From NCBI GenBank assembly GCA_963783245.1, contig CAWAMS010000006.1, positions 124,001 to 188,000 of the forward strand: a stretch of 64,000 nucleotides of DNA. Reading direction: 5' to 3'. Source of the stretch: Bog-473 sp963783245 (GTDB taxonomy: Bacteria; Actinomycetota; Acidimicrobiia; Acidimicrobiales; RAAP-2). The stretch's first letter is position 1. Each line of letters opens with the position of its first letter. A program made the translations under genes and the position numbers. Under the pieces are notes generated by a model that saw only the letters and a program-made list of their open reading frames with translations, had not been told where the DNA came from and made no database searches. Positions 26,414 through 36,331 of this stretch are shown in pieces.

Positions 26414-27841
26414 GTGATCGAGACTCTCGCCTCGCGCCAGTCCGAGGACACGCACCAGAAGGCGCTCCGCATCAACCTTGACCCTCGTTGGTACGGCACG
26501 GTGGCCGAGATCGGCGCCGGTCAGGAAGTGGCCCGCTGGTTCTTCCGCGTGGGTGGCGCGGCCGGGACGATCGCCAAGTCGATGTCGGCCTACGACATGG
26601 CGGTGAGCGACGCCGTCTACGGCGAGGTCGACCGCTACGTCTCCGAGGCCCGGCTGCAGGCGATGCTCGACCATGAGTTCGCCCTCAACATCGACCGGCT
26701 CAGCGACTCGCGCGGGGACAGCACCTCTTTCTTCGCCTTCGCCGACACCGTCGTCGCCCGCAGCTTCCGGGGCGGCAACGAGTGCCACGGCTGGATGGGC
26801 GTCAAGTTCCAGGCCCACCCGCACGACGAGCCGAGTCAGATCGCCCTGCACCTGCGCATGCTCGACATTGAGGCATCGCTCCAGCAGGAGGCGCTCGGCA
26901 TCGTCGGCGTCAACCTCCTCCACGGAGCGTTCTTCGAACACCACGAACCCGAAGTCCTGGTGGAGAACCTGCTCGACCGCCTGAACACCGACCGGATCGA
27001 GATCGACATGATCCGCTTCCGGGGGATCGAGTTCCGCAGCGTCGACAACCGGCTCGTGGCCCTGCAGCTCGTGCAGCTCGGCCTGAGTGGCGTGGCCATG
27101 TTCGGACCGGACAAAGAGGTGCTGCAGCCGAGCGAGGTCCTCCGCAAGAAGGCTGTCCTGGTCGAGCGGGGCAGCTTCCGGCCGACCACGGTCGTCAACC
27201 TCGACATGCTCGAGTGCGCCATGGCCAAGTTCGGCGCCGAGCCGGGCATGGAGGGCAAGACCATCCTGCCGCTGGCCGAGCTCACCATGCGAAACCTGCT
27301 CGCCGGCGGCAACGGCGTGGACCGACGCGACTTCCTGGCCCGGGCCGAGCTTCTGGCCGCATGCGGCCTCACCACCATGATCTCGGACTACTTCGACTAC
27401 TACCTCCTCGCGGCCTTCCTGGCCGCGAGGACGAGCGAGCGCATCGGGATCGTCATGGGTGTGCCGAGCCTGCTCGACCTCTTCGACGAGCGCAATCACG
27501 AGCAACTCCAAGGCGGGATCCTCGAGAGCTTCGGCCGCCTGTTCAAGAACGACCTCAAGCTCTACGTCTACCCCCTCCGCCGGTCGGGGGGCGACGAGCT
27601 CGAGACGGTGGACAACCTCCACGTGGCGCCGGCGGTGCGGCCTTTGTACGACTATCTCGCCAATCGTGGGAGCTTCGTGCCGCTCGACAATTTCCGCGAG
27701 ACGTGCCTCCCCATTTTCAGCCGGGACGTCCTGCGTCGCATTGCCGAGGGGGACGAGGCGTGGGTGGACATGGTGCCCGCCGGCGCGGCCGAGCTCATCA
27801 AGAAACGCGGCTTCTTCGGCTACGTCCGTTCGCTCGACTGA
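26414..27841 (+). CDS. Conserved 475-aa cytosolic protein, function unknown
   Basis: GTG at 26414 opens a 475-aa soluble protein with no signal peptide or membrane helix. Conserved-looking blocks include INLDPRWYGTVAEIGAGQEVARWFF, GGAAGTIAKSMSAYDMAVSD, NLLHGAFF, RLVALQLVQLGLSGVAMF, LVERGSFRPTTVVNLDML and ILESFGRLFKNDLKLYVYPL. I recall this family, widespread in bacteria and annotated under misleading names (TonB-dependent receptor, nicotinate-nucleotide adenylyltransferase); I see no motif that supports either. The start lies in a small palindrome ATCAC-N6-GTGAT (26403-26418). An in-frame extension to 25592 runs antisense to the HAD gene and is rejected. Confidence 0.8.
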   Translation: MIETLASRQSEDTHQKALRINLDPRWYGTVAEIGAGQEVARWFFRVGGAAGTIAKSMSAYDMAVSDAVYGEVDRYVSEARLQAMLDHEFALNIDRLSDSRGDSTSFFAFADTVVARSFRGGNECHGWMGVKFQAHPHDEPSQIALHLRMLDIEASLQQEALGIVGVNLLHGAFFEHHEPEVLVENLLDRLNTDRIEIDMIRFRGIEFRSVDNRLVALQLVQLGLSGVAMFGPDKEVLQPSEVLRKKAVLVERGSFRPTTVVNLDMLECAMAKFGAEPGMEGKTILPLAELTMRNLLAGGNGVDRRDFLARAELLAACGLTTMISDYFDYYLLAAFLAARTSERIGIVMGVPSLLDLFDERNHEQLQGGILESFGRLFKNDLKLYVYPLRRSGGDELETVDNLHVAPAVRPLYDYLANRGSFVPLDNFRETCLPIFSRDVLRRIAEGDEAWVDMVPAGAAELIKKRGFFGYVRSLD

Positions 27842-27850
27842 CCGCCCGGT

Positions 27851-27961
27851 TCAGCGTCCCAGAGGACGGCCTTCCTTCTTTTCACGCTTGGCTTCGCGCT
27901 TCTCCTTGAGCGACTTGCCGGGTTTCTTGCCAGCCGGCTTCTGCGGTGACTTCTCGGGCAT
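27851..27961 (-). CDS. 36-aa Lys-rich small protein
   Basis: A very short gene: ATG at 27961 behind AAGGAGAGCGAC, then 36 residues (MPEKSPQKPAGKKPGKSLKEK...) to TGA at 27851. The protein is strongly basic, with Lys making up about a third. Very similar short proteins (start MPEK, core KSLKEKR) are known across actinobacteria with no assigned function; nucleic-acid or ribosome binding is a natural guess. It is convergent with the 475-aa protein gene, whose stop is 9 bp away. Confidence 0.75.
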   Translation of the reverse strand: MPEKSPQKPAGKKPGKSLKEKREAKREKKEGRPLGR

Positions 27962-28008
27962 GTCGCTCTCCTTCATGGTGGTGCACCGAGGCTACCCCGC
28001 TTCTGCGC

Positions 28009-28233
28009 TCATGCAGCCATGTCGGCGGCGTGCACCTTGCGGATCTGCAACGTGACCATGACGCGCGACTGACCGGGTCGGTCGTGCAGCCGCAGGTGCC
28101 GGACGGTGTCGCCTTCAGCCAGGAACCAGACCTCCGAGAGCTGGGGGCGGCCGTCGGGCCCCACGGTGGCGAAGGTGGCCACCTTGGCCTCGAGGAGATC
28201 GCGGTGGGTGGCGGGGATCGACGGGGTGCTCAC
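28009..28233 (-). CDS. Truncated PPOX/F420-dependent oxidase-like protein
   Basis: 74 residues. The first 45 (STPSIPATHRDLLEAKVATFATVGPDGRPQLSEVWFLAEGDTVR) match the start of the pyridoxamine-phosphate-oxidase-like flavin/F420 enzymes, which are usually about 130 residues. The second half of the barrel is absent and only about 50 bp separate it from the next gene, so this is a fragment or a shortened variant. Its start overlaps the aldo/keto reductase stop by 4 bp, so it is still in an operon. The last 30 residues show no family features. Confidence 0.55.
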   Translation of the reverse strand: MSTPSIPATHRDLLEAKVATFATVGPDGRPQLSEVWFLAEGDTVRHLRLHDRPGQSRVMVTLQIRKVHAADMAA

Positions 28234-29222
28234 CGGGCCGCGTCGCCGAAGCGGTAGGGCCTCGTCAGTTCGTCCAGCTCGGCCTTGAGGGCGCCGGACA
28301 TGACGTAGTCCACCGCCGCCAGGCTGTCGTCGAGCTGGCCCGGGCGGCTGGCCCCGACGATCGGCGCGGTCACCGCCGGGTTGGCGAGGACCCAGGCGAC
28401 CGACAGGGTCACCAAGGAGACGCCTTCACGCTCGGCGATCTTCCTCAGTTCCTCCACCGTGGCGAACTCCTGGTCGTGCCAGTACCGGTTCTGGTAGATC
28501 CCGGCCGCGTTGCCGAGCGTGAACCGCGTGCCCTCGGGCGGGGGCGCCGACGGATTGTGCTTTCCCGACAGCAGGCCGCCGGCGATCGGGTTGTAGGGGA
28601 TGATCCCCACACCCTCTTCTTCGCACAGGGGCACCAACTCGCGCTCGATCTGGCGGAACAGCAGGTTGTAGCGGGGCTGCACCGAGTCGAAACGGACCAC
28701 AGCCCGCGCCTCGCTCCGCCCGAGCGCCCGTGCCACCTGGTAAGCCAGGAAGTTGGAGCAGCCCACGTAGCGCACCTTGCCGGTCCGGACCAGGTCCTCG
28801 AGGGCGGCCAGTGTCTCGTCGATCGGCGTGGCCGGGTCGGGCCCGTGGAGCTGGTACAGATCGATGTAGTCGGTGCCCAGACGACGCAGCGACGCCTCGA
28901 CGGCCTCCAGGACGTGCTTGCGGGAATTGCCCTGCTCCCATGGCGCCGGGCCGGTGCGTCCGAAGCATTTGGTCGCCACAATGAACCGGTCCCGCTTGCC
29001 GCGCAACCACGCACCGAGGATCTCCTCGGTGCGCCCTACCGTGGGGAGCCCGCCGCCCAGCGGATAGACGTCCGCCGTGTCGATGAAGGTGACACCTCCC
29101 TCGGCGGCCCGGTCGAGGATGGCGACGGACGTGGTCTCGTCGCATTGCAACCCGAAGGTCATCGTGCCGAGGCAGAGTTCGGAGACGAGCAGTCCGGTGC
29201 GGCCGAGGTGAACATGGTCCAT
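28230..29222 (-). CDS. Aldo/keto reductase
   Basis: A 330-aa NADPH-dependent aldo/keto reductase of the YajO/YghZ-like group. Catalytic-site motifs are FIDTADVYPLGG (Asp and Tyr), IVATKCFG (Lys) and LYQLHGPDP (His); the cofactor region is IPYNPIAGGLLSGK and APIVGASRPGQLDDSL. ATG at 29222 begins MDHVHLGRTGLLVSELCLGTMTFG, the standard N-terminus. Reduces carbonyls with unknown physiological substrate. It is followed by the truncated oxidase-like gene with a 4-bp overlap. Confidence 0.92.
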   Translation of the reverse strand: MDHVHLGRTGLLVSELCLGTMTFGLQCDETTSVAILDRAAEGGVTFIDTADVYPLGGGLPTVGRTEEILGAWLRGKRDRFIVATKCFGRTGPAPWEQGNSRKHVLEAVEASLRRLGTDYIDLYQLHGPDPATPIDETLAALEDLVRTGKVRYVGCSNFLAYQVARALGRSEARAVVRFDSVQPRYNLLFRQIERELVPLCEEEGVGIIPYNPIAGGLLSGKHNPSAPPPEGTRFTLGNAAGIYQNRYWHDQEFATVEELRKIAEREGVSLVTLSVAWVLANPAVTAPIVGASRPGQLDDSLAAVDYVMSGALKAELDELTRPYRFGDAAR

Positions 29223-29287
29223 GGGACCAAAGGTAATGGGGCGACGGCGCCGACGGGCCGGGCCTGGTCGGCCCGGGCACGCAACCG

Positions 29288-29962
29288 CTATTCGTACTCG
29301 TACTGTCGGACCGCCTCTTCACCGATGGGCGAGAGCGCTCCGGACGGCGGGTCTTCCCGCTGCCGCTCGGGGTCCATGGTGATGTAGCGGTTCAACGCGT
29401 CCAGCGTGGCCTTGGCCGCCGAGATGAGGTCGCCCTCGGCCCGGGCGATGCCCATGCGGTCGTCGTCGGCCGACAGCGACCGGACGGCGACGATGACCGA
29501 GTAGCCGATCACCGTATCGACCTTCGTCACCCCCATCAGGTAGAACGGGATGACGTAGCCCAGGTCCCGCAGCGCGCCCAACGTGGCTTCCGCCCCGCCG
29601 ATCAACGGGCCGCTGCCGGCCCGGCCGACACCGGTGCGGCCGCCGAAGGTCAGGTGAATCTCGCTGATGCCGTCGTGCTCGTTGAACTCGGCGATCGCCA
29701 GGGTGATCCGGGCCACATACCCACCCCGGGCCGGAGTCTCCGCCGCCGACCCGCCGGCCTCCTCCAAGATCACCGATGCATCCGGGTAGTACAGGCTGGC
29801 CACCTGCACCGCACTGTCCCGGACCGTTTCGGGGTCATGGTTGCGCACCGACAGGACGACCGCATCGACCTCGCCGTTCTCGAGGTGGTTGATGCCCACG
29901 TTCACGACGCCGGGCAGCGAGCGCAGCTCGAGTTCGAAATCCTCTTCGAATGTCGCCGTCAT
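29288..29962 (-). CDS. Protein of unknown function, co-encoded with GGDEF protein
   Basis: 224 residues, soluble and acidic. The N-terminal 60 residues alternate strands and helices like a small regulatory domain (FELELRSLPGVVNVGINHLENG). The second half contains EIHLTFGGRTGVGRAG, GGAEATLGALRDLGYVIPFYL and YSVIVAVRSLSADDDRMGIARAEGDLISAAKATLDALNRYI, which resembles the small alpha/beta regulatory folds of amino-acid biosynthesis enzymes. I do not recognise the family. It overlaps the end of the GGDEF gene by 4 bp, so its role is probably tied to that diguanylate cyclase. Confidence 0.7.
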   Translation of the reverse strand: MTATFEEDFELELRSLPGVVNVGINHLENGEVDAVVLSVRNHDPETVRDSAVQVASLYYPDASVILEEAGGSAAETPARGGYVARITLAIAEFNEHDGISEIHLTFGGRTGVGRAGSGPLIGGAEATLGALRDLGYVIPFYLMGVTKVDTVIGYSVIVAVRSLSADDDRMGIARAEGDLISAAKATLDALNRYITMDPERQREDPPSGALSPIGEEAVRQYEYE

Positions 29963-30777
29963 CGGAGCACGATGCCTTTCTTCTCGTACAAGCGGGCGTC
30001 CGCAATGCGGTAGAGCTCCGCCGGGTCGGTCGAATCGCCGGGCGACGTCGCGGTGCCGACCGAGAAGTCCAACTCGGGCAGCGAGACGAGGAGGGCCCGC
30101 AGGCGCTCGGTGAACGCCAGCACTTCGGTGCCCTCGGCGTTGGCCAGGATGATGGCGAACTCGTCACCGCCCATCCGCGCCGTGGTGTCACCGCTGCGCA
30201 CGGAGCGGCGCAGGGCCCAGCCGAACGAGCGGAGCATGTCGTCGCCCACCGCATGCCCCAGCTTGTCGTTGACGGCCTTGAAGCCGTTCAGGTCGATCAA
30301 CACCAACGTGAACGCCCAGCCGTACCGCGCGCTCTGCACCGCCGCGTTGCGCAGAGCGGCGTCGAAGTGCCGCCGGTTGGCGATGTTGGTGAGCGGGTCG
30401 TGATCGGCGCTGTGGCGGGCCAGGTGCAGGGTGAGCGCGAGCTGGCAGACGTTGCGCACGACGTCGCGCACCACATAGGGGACGACGTCGGGCTCGCAGA
30501 ACACCCCGGGCGCGGTGGCCGTGTTGGCCGGGGAATCCGGGGTCAGGCTCTTCTGGCCGAGACGGAAGGCCTGGGTCCCCAATGCCTCATCGCGCAGGAC
30601 CACCACGGCATCGGTCAACTTGTAGCGGCGGGACAACAGGTCGAGGACCGAATAGATGAAGCCGATGTTGACTTCGTTGGTCGAGACCTGGTCGAGCATG
30701 GTCAGGAAGACCCACGGCTCGTGGAGTTGCCCCGTGTTGTCGATCTCCCCCGCGCCGGCGTCGGCCATGGTGGTCAC
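29959..30777 (-). CDS. GGDEF diguanylate cyclase
   Basis: 272 residues. The first 110 form a GAF-like or unknown input domain (LTMLDQVSTNEVNIGFIYSVLDLLSRRY, VVVLRDEALGTQAF). The GGDEF domain follows, with DPLTNIANRRHFD, LVLIDLNGFKAVNDKLGHAVGDDML and the intact active site RMGGDEFAII, then the terminal helix LYRIADARLYEKK. It should make c-di-GMP from GTP. No inhibitory RxxD is evident just before the active site (SGDTTARMGG). The start is GTG at 30777, overlapping the stop of the upstream gene as GTGA. Confidence 0.88.
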   Translation of the reverse strand: MTTMADAGAGEIDNTGQLHEPWVFLTMLDQVSTNEVNIGFIYSVLDLLSRRYKLTDAVVVLRDEALGTQAFRLGQKSLTPDSPANTATAPGVFCEPDVVPYVVRDVVRNVCQLALTLHLARHSADHDPLTNIANRRHFDAALRNAAVQSARYGWAFTLVLIDLNGFKAVNDKLGHAVGDDMLRSFGWALRRSVRSGDTTARMGGDEFAIILANAEGTEVLAFTERLRALLVSLPELDFSVGTATSPGDSTDPAELYRIADARLYEKKGIVLR

Positions 30778-33074
30778 AGGGACCTTTCCGACAGAGCGGG
30801 AGCCACCTTTCCAACTGGACGGAACTTCTCGATGGGGATGGCGCCGGCCCGGAGCACCGGGGCCAGTTCCTCGGGGGACATCGGCACCGACATCAGATAG
30901 CCCTGGCCGCGGTGACAGCCCAGTTCGAGCAGCTTGTCGATCGTGGTCCCGCACTCGATGCCCTCGGCGATGACGCCCAGATCGAGGGCACGGCCGAGTT
31001 GGATGATCGCCTCGACGATGGCCTTGTCACTCGGATCGGTGTCGATGCCCTGCACGAAGGTCTGGTCGAGCTTCAAGAAGTTCACGGGAAGGTGCTTCAA
31101 CTCGGTGAACGAGGCATAGCCGGTCCCGAAGTCGTCGATGGCGACCTCGACCCCGAGCGCCTGGAATCCCCGCAGGATGCGTGCCGTCTGCTCGGGCTCC
31201 TGGAGCACGGCGTGCTCGGTCATTTCGATGCACAGGCGCTCGCCGGGGATCCGGTGCACCCGCAGGCAGTTCTCGACGAACTCGACGAGACCGCTGATGA
31301 CGAACTGCGCCGGCGACATGTTGACCCGGACGACCACCGGCAGGTTCGGGTACTCCCGTCGCCACTCGGCCAGTTGACGGCAGGCCTCGGCGAAGACCCA
31401 CCGGCCCATGTCCACCACGAGCCCGGTCTCCTCGGCCACCGTGATGAAGGCCGACGCCGGCAGGAGGCCGCGCGTCGGATGCTGCCAGCGCACGAGGGCC
31501 TCGACCGCCAGGAGCTTCCCTGTGCGCAGGTCGACTTCGGGCTGGTAGTGCAGGCGCAGCCCGTCGCCCTCGATCGCCTCGCGGAACGTCAACTCCGTGC
31601 GTGAGCGCTCACTGACCGATTCCCGCAGAACTTCGTCGAAGACGACCGCCTGGTTGCGTCCCTGACGCTTGGCGGCGTACAACGCCACGTCGGCCCATCC
31701 GAGCAGTTCGATCCCGTTCTTGACGCCGGGGCTCGAAAGCACGATGCCGATACTGGCCGTGTGCGTCACTTCCTGCCCGGCGAAGTCGATCGGCTCGCCG
31801 ATGACACCGAGCAACCGGTAGGCGGTGGCGGCTACTTCCATCTCGCTGCCGCAGTCGCCGACCAGGATCACGAACTCGTCGCCGCCGAGCCGGGCCGCGA
31901 AGTCGTTCGGCCGGATGCTGGTGCGGATGCGGTCGGCGATGGTCGTCAGCACCCGGTCGCCGCTGGCGTGGCCGAGGAAGTCGTTCATCACCTTGAAGCG
32001 GTCGAGGTCGAAGAACAGGATCGCCGTCTCGCGGTTCGCCGCCAGTCGCACTTCGAGCTCGCGGAGGAGGGAACGGCGGTTCGGGAGCCCGGTCAGGTCG
32101 TCGTGCAGTGCGATGTACTCGGTGCGCTCCTCGGCGTCGATGCGCGCCTGGAGCTGCACGAGCATGGAGGCGATCGCCTGCAGGGCACTCAGTTCCTCCA
32201 CCGTCCACTTGTGCAGGCCGAAGTGGAGGAAACCCAGCACGCCCCAGGTCGATTCGGCCAGGAGGAGGGGGACGCAGGCACCGCCCACCAGAGGCACACC
32301 CGTGCCCTTCTCCACCCGTTCGAGGTAGTCCACTTCGCCGTCGACACCGGCGAGATAGGGCTGGCGGAGGTCCTTCGTGGCGGCGAAGACCGGGTCCGCG
32401 TCGAAGGGCACTTCGCCGAGGGGATCTTCGGCAGTGGGGATGTTGCGCCGCGGCCATTCGGTCTCGAGGATGCTCAAGCCACGCTGGTGGTCGTTGCGCC
32501 GGAGGAAGGCCACGTCGGCCCCGAGAAACTCGGCCAGCACCTGGGTCGTCCACGACAGCACGTCCTGGCGGGTTCGCGACGACGCCGACATGAGCCGTTC
32601 TGCGACCTGGCCCACGAGCTCGTCCAGACGCCGCTGGTCCAGCAGCGCGCTCTCGCGCGAGGACAGCGTCACGGTGTGGCTCAACAGTCCGCCGAAGGCG
32701 CGGGCCAGCGCGCGTTCGCGGCTCGACCACGCCCGTCCCTGACGGGCGACGACGAGGGCACCCACGACGGCACCGTCCTGGAGTTGGATGGGCTCGACCA
32801 GGACGCCCCACGCCACGCTGGACACGACGCAGGAGAACGAGCTGACGGTGCTCTGTGTGCCGAGCATGCTCACGACGCGCTTGCGGATGTGCACGAGCGC
32901 GTGTTCGGTGCCGGGTGCCGCCCACGATTCGGCATCGAAACCGGGAATGGTCTCGTCGAGGCTGCCGACGATTTCGACGATCTCCGCCCCTGGGACGACC
33001 TGCGTGATCGTCTCGACGACGAGACGTGTCTGCAGGCCGGCTACGCCAGGGGAAATGTCGTCAATGTCGGTCAT
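30774..33074 (-). CDS. GAF-GAF-GGDEF-EAL bifunctional c-di-GMP protein
   Basis: 766 residues: two GAF-like sensor modules (about 10-150 and 175-330), a GGDEF domain (DDLTGLPNRRSLL, FFDLDRFKVMNDFLGH, RLGGDEFVIL) and an EAL domain (LHYQPEVDLRTGKLLAVEALVRW, NMSPAQF, IEMTEHAVL, IDDFGTGYASFTELKHLPVNFLKLD, IAEGIE). Both catalytic motifs are intact, so it could make and break c-di-GMP. ATG at 33074 is chosen, after a GAGGGGGGGG ribosome site. The GGDEF-only protein is encoded directly downstream. The upstream neighbour on the same strand is Rv1355c-like, as near Rv1354c in M. tuberculosis. Confidence 0.92.
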   Translation of the reverse strand: MTDIDDISPGVAGLQTRLVVETITQVVPGAEIVEIVGSLDETIPGFDAESWAAPGTEHALVHIRKRVVSMLGTQSTVSSFSCVVSSVAWGVLVEPIQLQDGAVVGALVVARQGRAWSSRERALARAFGGLLSHTVTLSSRESALLDQRRLDELVGQVAERLMSASSRTRQDVLSWTTQVLAEFLGADVAFLRRNDHQRGLSILETEWPRRNIPTAEDPLGEVPFDADPVFAATKDLRQPYLAGVDGEVDYLERVEKGTGVPLVGGACVPLLLAESTWGVLGFLHFGLHKWTVEELSALQAIASMLVQLQARIDAEERTEYIALHDDLTGLPNRRSLLRELEVRLAANRETAILFFDLDRFKVMNDFLGHASGDRVLTTIADRIRTSIRPNDFAARLGGDEFVILVGDCGSEMEVAATAYRLLGVIGEPIDFAGQEVTHTASIGIVLSSPGVKNGIELLGWADVALYAAKRQGRNQAVVFDEVLRESVSERSRTELTFREAIEGDGLRLHYQPEVDLRTGKLLAVEALVRWQHPTRGLLPASAFITVAEETGLVVDMGRWVFAEACRQLAEWRREYPNLPVVVRVNMSPAQFVISGLVEFVENCLRVHRIPGERLCIEMTEHAVLQEPEQTARILRGFQALGVEVAIDDFGTGYASFTELKHLPVNFLKLDQTFVQGIDTDPSDKAIVEAIIQLGRALDLGVIAEGIECGTTIDKLLELGCHRGQGYLMSVPMSPEELAPVLRAGAIPIEKFRPVGKVAPALSERSL

Positions 33075-33204
33075 AGTGGAACCCCCCCCTCGAGGGTTCG
33101 CCGGGTCACCTGCGCTTTTGCTGCGCAAATACCTGCCTACGAGTATGGCATAGGACCGTCTGAAAAAGCCATCCTCCCTGGTGGCAGGCAGGTTGCGAGT
33201 GCCG

Positions 33205-36100
33205 TCAGGCCATCTCGAATTCCCGGCTGAGAAGTTCGCTGAGGGGAAGGCGCGCGCTGCGTATGGAAGGGGGCGACGCATGGCTCAGGCGGAGCAACAG
33301 GGCGACGTGCTCGCCGTCGTCCAGGTCCCAGAGTTCGTTGAAACGCTGCGACAGATCAAACAGCGTGTCGACATGACGTTCACCCCCGAGGCGTAGGAAG
33401 TCGTTCTCGTCCACGGCGTACAGGAAAACGGGCGAAACGGGCTGCACCGCCAGGCCGTGTTGCTCGGCCGTCAGCCACAGGCGCTCGACGGCGGCCCCAC
33501 CCCGCACGTACCACGCCGGGTCCGAACGGGGCACCGTGACGATGGCCAGCGCCGAGCTCGAGCTCACGATGGCCCGGGTGCGGGCACCGAGTCCCTGGCC
33601 GGCCCGCCAATCGGCCAGATGTTCCATGACGTCGGCCCGGCGGAGAAGTTCGAGAGCCGCCATCTCGGGCGGGGAGAGCTCGAGGGTGCGGACGTCGAGC
33701 CCCTCATCGAGGGAGTCCTGACCGGGGATGCGCAACTCCCCCACCATCTCGTGATGCAACTTCGGGAGCAGGAAGCGGATGCGGTCGGATTGGGCCAGCA
33801 CCTCCGCCAATGCCTCGATCCCGGGCCGGGTCACGGCCAGGCGCAGGCTCGCCCCTTCCCGGTCGACGCCCCGGGAGAGCAGCTTGAGGATCTCGATGTC
33901 GATCGGCTCGGTGTCGCCGAGCTTGCGGTTGGCCACCCTCGTCCGGACCCGGGACACCAGCGGCGCGATCTCGTGGTCCGTCGATTCCCCCATGAGCAAC
34001 GTCGCCACGTGGTGCGACGGCGAGCCCTCCGGGAACAGCTGGCACTCACCGAGATTCTTCAGGGACGCCGCGGCGACACGGGCGTTGAAGAGCGCGGCGC
34101 CGATCGCCACGTAACTCGCCCGGTGCCGGACGTCCATGGTGGTCGTGCGCTCCGGGACGAGATACATGCGGATCTGGCTGGCATCGGCCTCGAAGCGCCA
34201 CGGCTGGATGTTCCCGCCCGACGGCGCCCAGCGCGCCGCGTCGACGATGGCCTCGATCGGATCGGTCACCCCGGGGGACTGCAGTTCGACCGCGGTGAGG
34301 GCGAACGACGTGGAGAAGCCGTTGTGCACGTCGACGTCCATGTCGGCGTCGCCGTCGGGAGCCAGCGCCACTGGGCCGATGGCCGACAGCACTTCCTCGA
34401 CGTCGAATCGGACGCGGCCCAGACGGGAGGTCGCCCGTCAGGCCGAGCCGCCGTACGGCCGCCGCGGCGGTCGCCGCACCCAGCGTGACCTCGCTCCCGA
34501 GTTGCGGCCACCCCGTAACGGTGTCGCCGACCTCCAAGAGTGAGGCCGCTCCCCTCGAGGTGATGTCGGCCGCCCCCAGGATGCGCAGGACATAGGGCGC
34601 CTTCTGCTGAATGGTCAGGCCGGCGAGATCGGAGGAGCGCAGGCCGCGCAGCAGCCCGTGGAACAGCGGACGATCCGGCTCGAGGTCGAATCGCTCGACA
34701 TCGAGGACGCCGCGGTCACTCGTCTCCATCAGCACCGGGATCCGGCGCTCCCGGGCTTCTTCGCGCACCAGCATCTTCACGTCGAGGGAGTCGCACTCCT
34801 CGATGACCAGGTCGAGACCGTCGAGAAAGCAGCCGAGGTTCTTGGCCGTGATGCCCTCGGGAATGGTCACGACCCGCAGATACGGGTCGATCTCGCCGAT
34901 ACGCCGCGCCGCCACCACGGCCTTGTTGACGCCGAGGTCGAGGACGCTGCCCGGAATGCGGTTCAGGTTCGAGAGCTCGAGTGTGTCGAAGTCGGCCACG
35001 CGCAGTTCACCGGCCAGGCCCTCCATGGCCAGGACGTGGGCGATGGCGTGCCCGGCGCTGAGACCCACGACACCGATGCGGAGACGGCGCTGTTGCGACT
35101 GCTCCGCCCGGGTGATCTTGTTGCGGTTCCGATCGAGCCGCAGGATGTCGAAGGAACGCGGGCCGAGGAGCCGCACGACGGCCCGCCGCCATGGGTAATA
35201 GACCCATCGCTGCGCCTCGTCCTCCAGCGAGGGCGTGGGCGCCGGCTTCATCTCGGCCAACTGCTCGCGTTGCTCGGCCAGCCGGTCGATCACCTGCAGC
35301 GACGGATCCTCGCGCAGCACGCGCAGGACCTCGCGTTGGTCACGCGCCCGCACGTCGAGGATCAGAGGGCGCCACGCGCGCGTGCGGGCCGCGTCGGGGG
35401 TGATCGGGCCGGCACGATGGTGATCGGGATTGCGCGCCAGCTGCTCGCCCTCGAGGCGCAGGGCCTGACGACCCTCGGGCGTCGCCAGCTCCAGGGTCCG
35501 CGAGCGGTGCCAGGAGAGCGCGACGGTGCGGTAGCGCTCGTCGGGAAAAGGGACGGCCGCTTCACCCAGCATCCGGCCACCGCTCGCCGTACCGGCGAAG
35601 AGCAGCGTGTCCGAGATCGCCGCAATGGCGTGCTCAGCGCCGAGCCAGTTCATGGAGTGGGTGGCGCAGCGCGCGATGGCTTCGATGAGCCGGTGCCCCG
35701 TCGCGGCCTCGCCCTTGGACCAGGCGCCTTTGATCTCCACGATACCGAGTGGCACCTCGTCGTCGATCGTCCGCGCCAGCATCTCGATCTCGGGTGACGC
35801 CCCCATTTCCTGCATGACGAAGGCCTGGTGACTCGATTCGAGCGGCCCGTGACAGCGCACGCCGGCCACGGCGTCCCCATCGGCGTCGAAACCCACGAAG
35901 AAGAGGGAGACGCCCGTTCCCTCGTCGAGTTCCTGGAGGTGGAGCTTGCCTTCGAAGCCGAAGTTCCGGTACCTCCCCTCGGCCTCGTGGAGATAGAGCT
36001 TCCAGAGGTCGGGCCGCTCGTGCGGGTGGTGACCTTCGAACCGCACGCCTGACGCACTGTCGATAAAGCTTGCGCCGAAGCGATACCGCCGACTGATCAT
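33205..36100 (-). CDS. Rv1355c-like fusion: acyltransferase-like, ThiF/E1-like and nitroreductase-like domains, one frame change
   Basis: About 965 residues in three parts. Residues 1-220 resemble GNAT/autoinducer-synthase-type acyltransferases (FEGKLHLQELDEGTGVSL, EIEMLARTIDD). The middle is an E1/ThiF adenylating domain (LRIGVVGLSAGHAIAHVLAMEG, VADFDTLELSNLNRI, VIEECDSLDVK). The C-terminal part is a nitroreductase-like flavin domain (VDAARWAPSGGNIQPWRFE). The frame changes near 34419-34424, between the last two domains, while the sequence (LPSG then RVRFDVEEVLSAIG) carries on. ATG 36100 follows GGTGGG; GTG 36109 is an alternative. The family is known from mycobacteria without a defined function. 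It lies between two c-di-GMP enzyme genes. Confidence 0.82.
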
Positions 36101-36331
36101 GTTTCCCACCGATGGGCCTCATTTGTGGACTGACTCGGACTGACACCTTCGCCGGGTTTCCCCTACCCGTGTGCGAAATCTACTTCGGCCAAGGGGGTTC
36201 GACGTGGATACGAACTGCGCACTTCCCCGGTACGCACCGCTTCCTGGGGGTGACCATAGAGCAGCCGGGGGTTGCCCCGCACATGCCACCGGGGGTGCCA
36301 CCGCCGCGGACCAGGTGTTCCGTGCGTCCGG

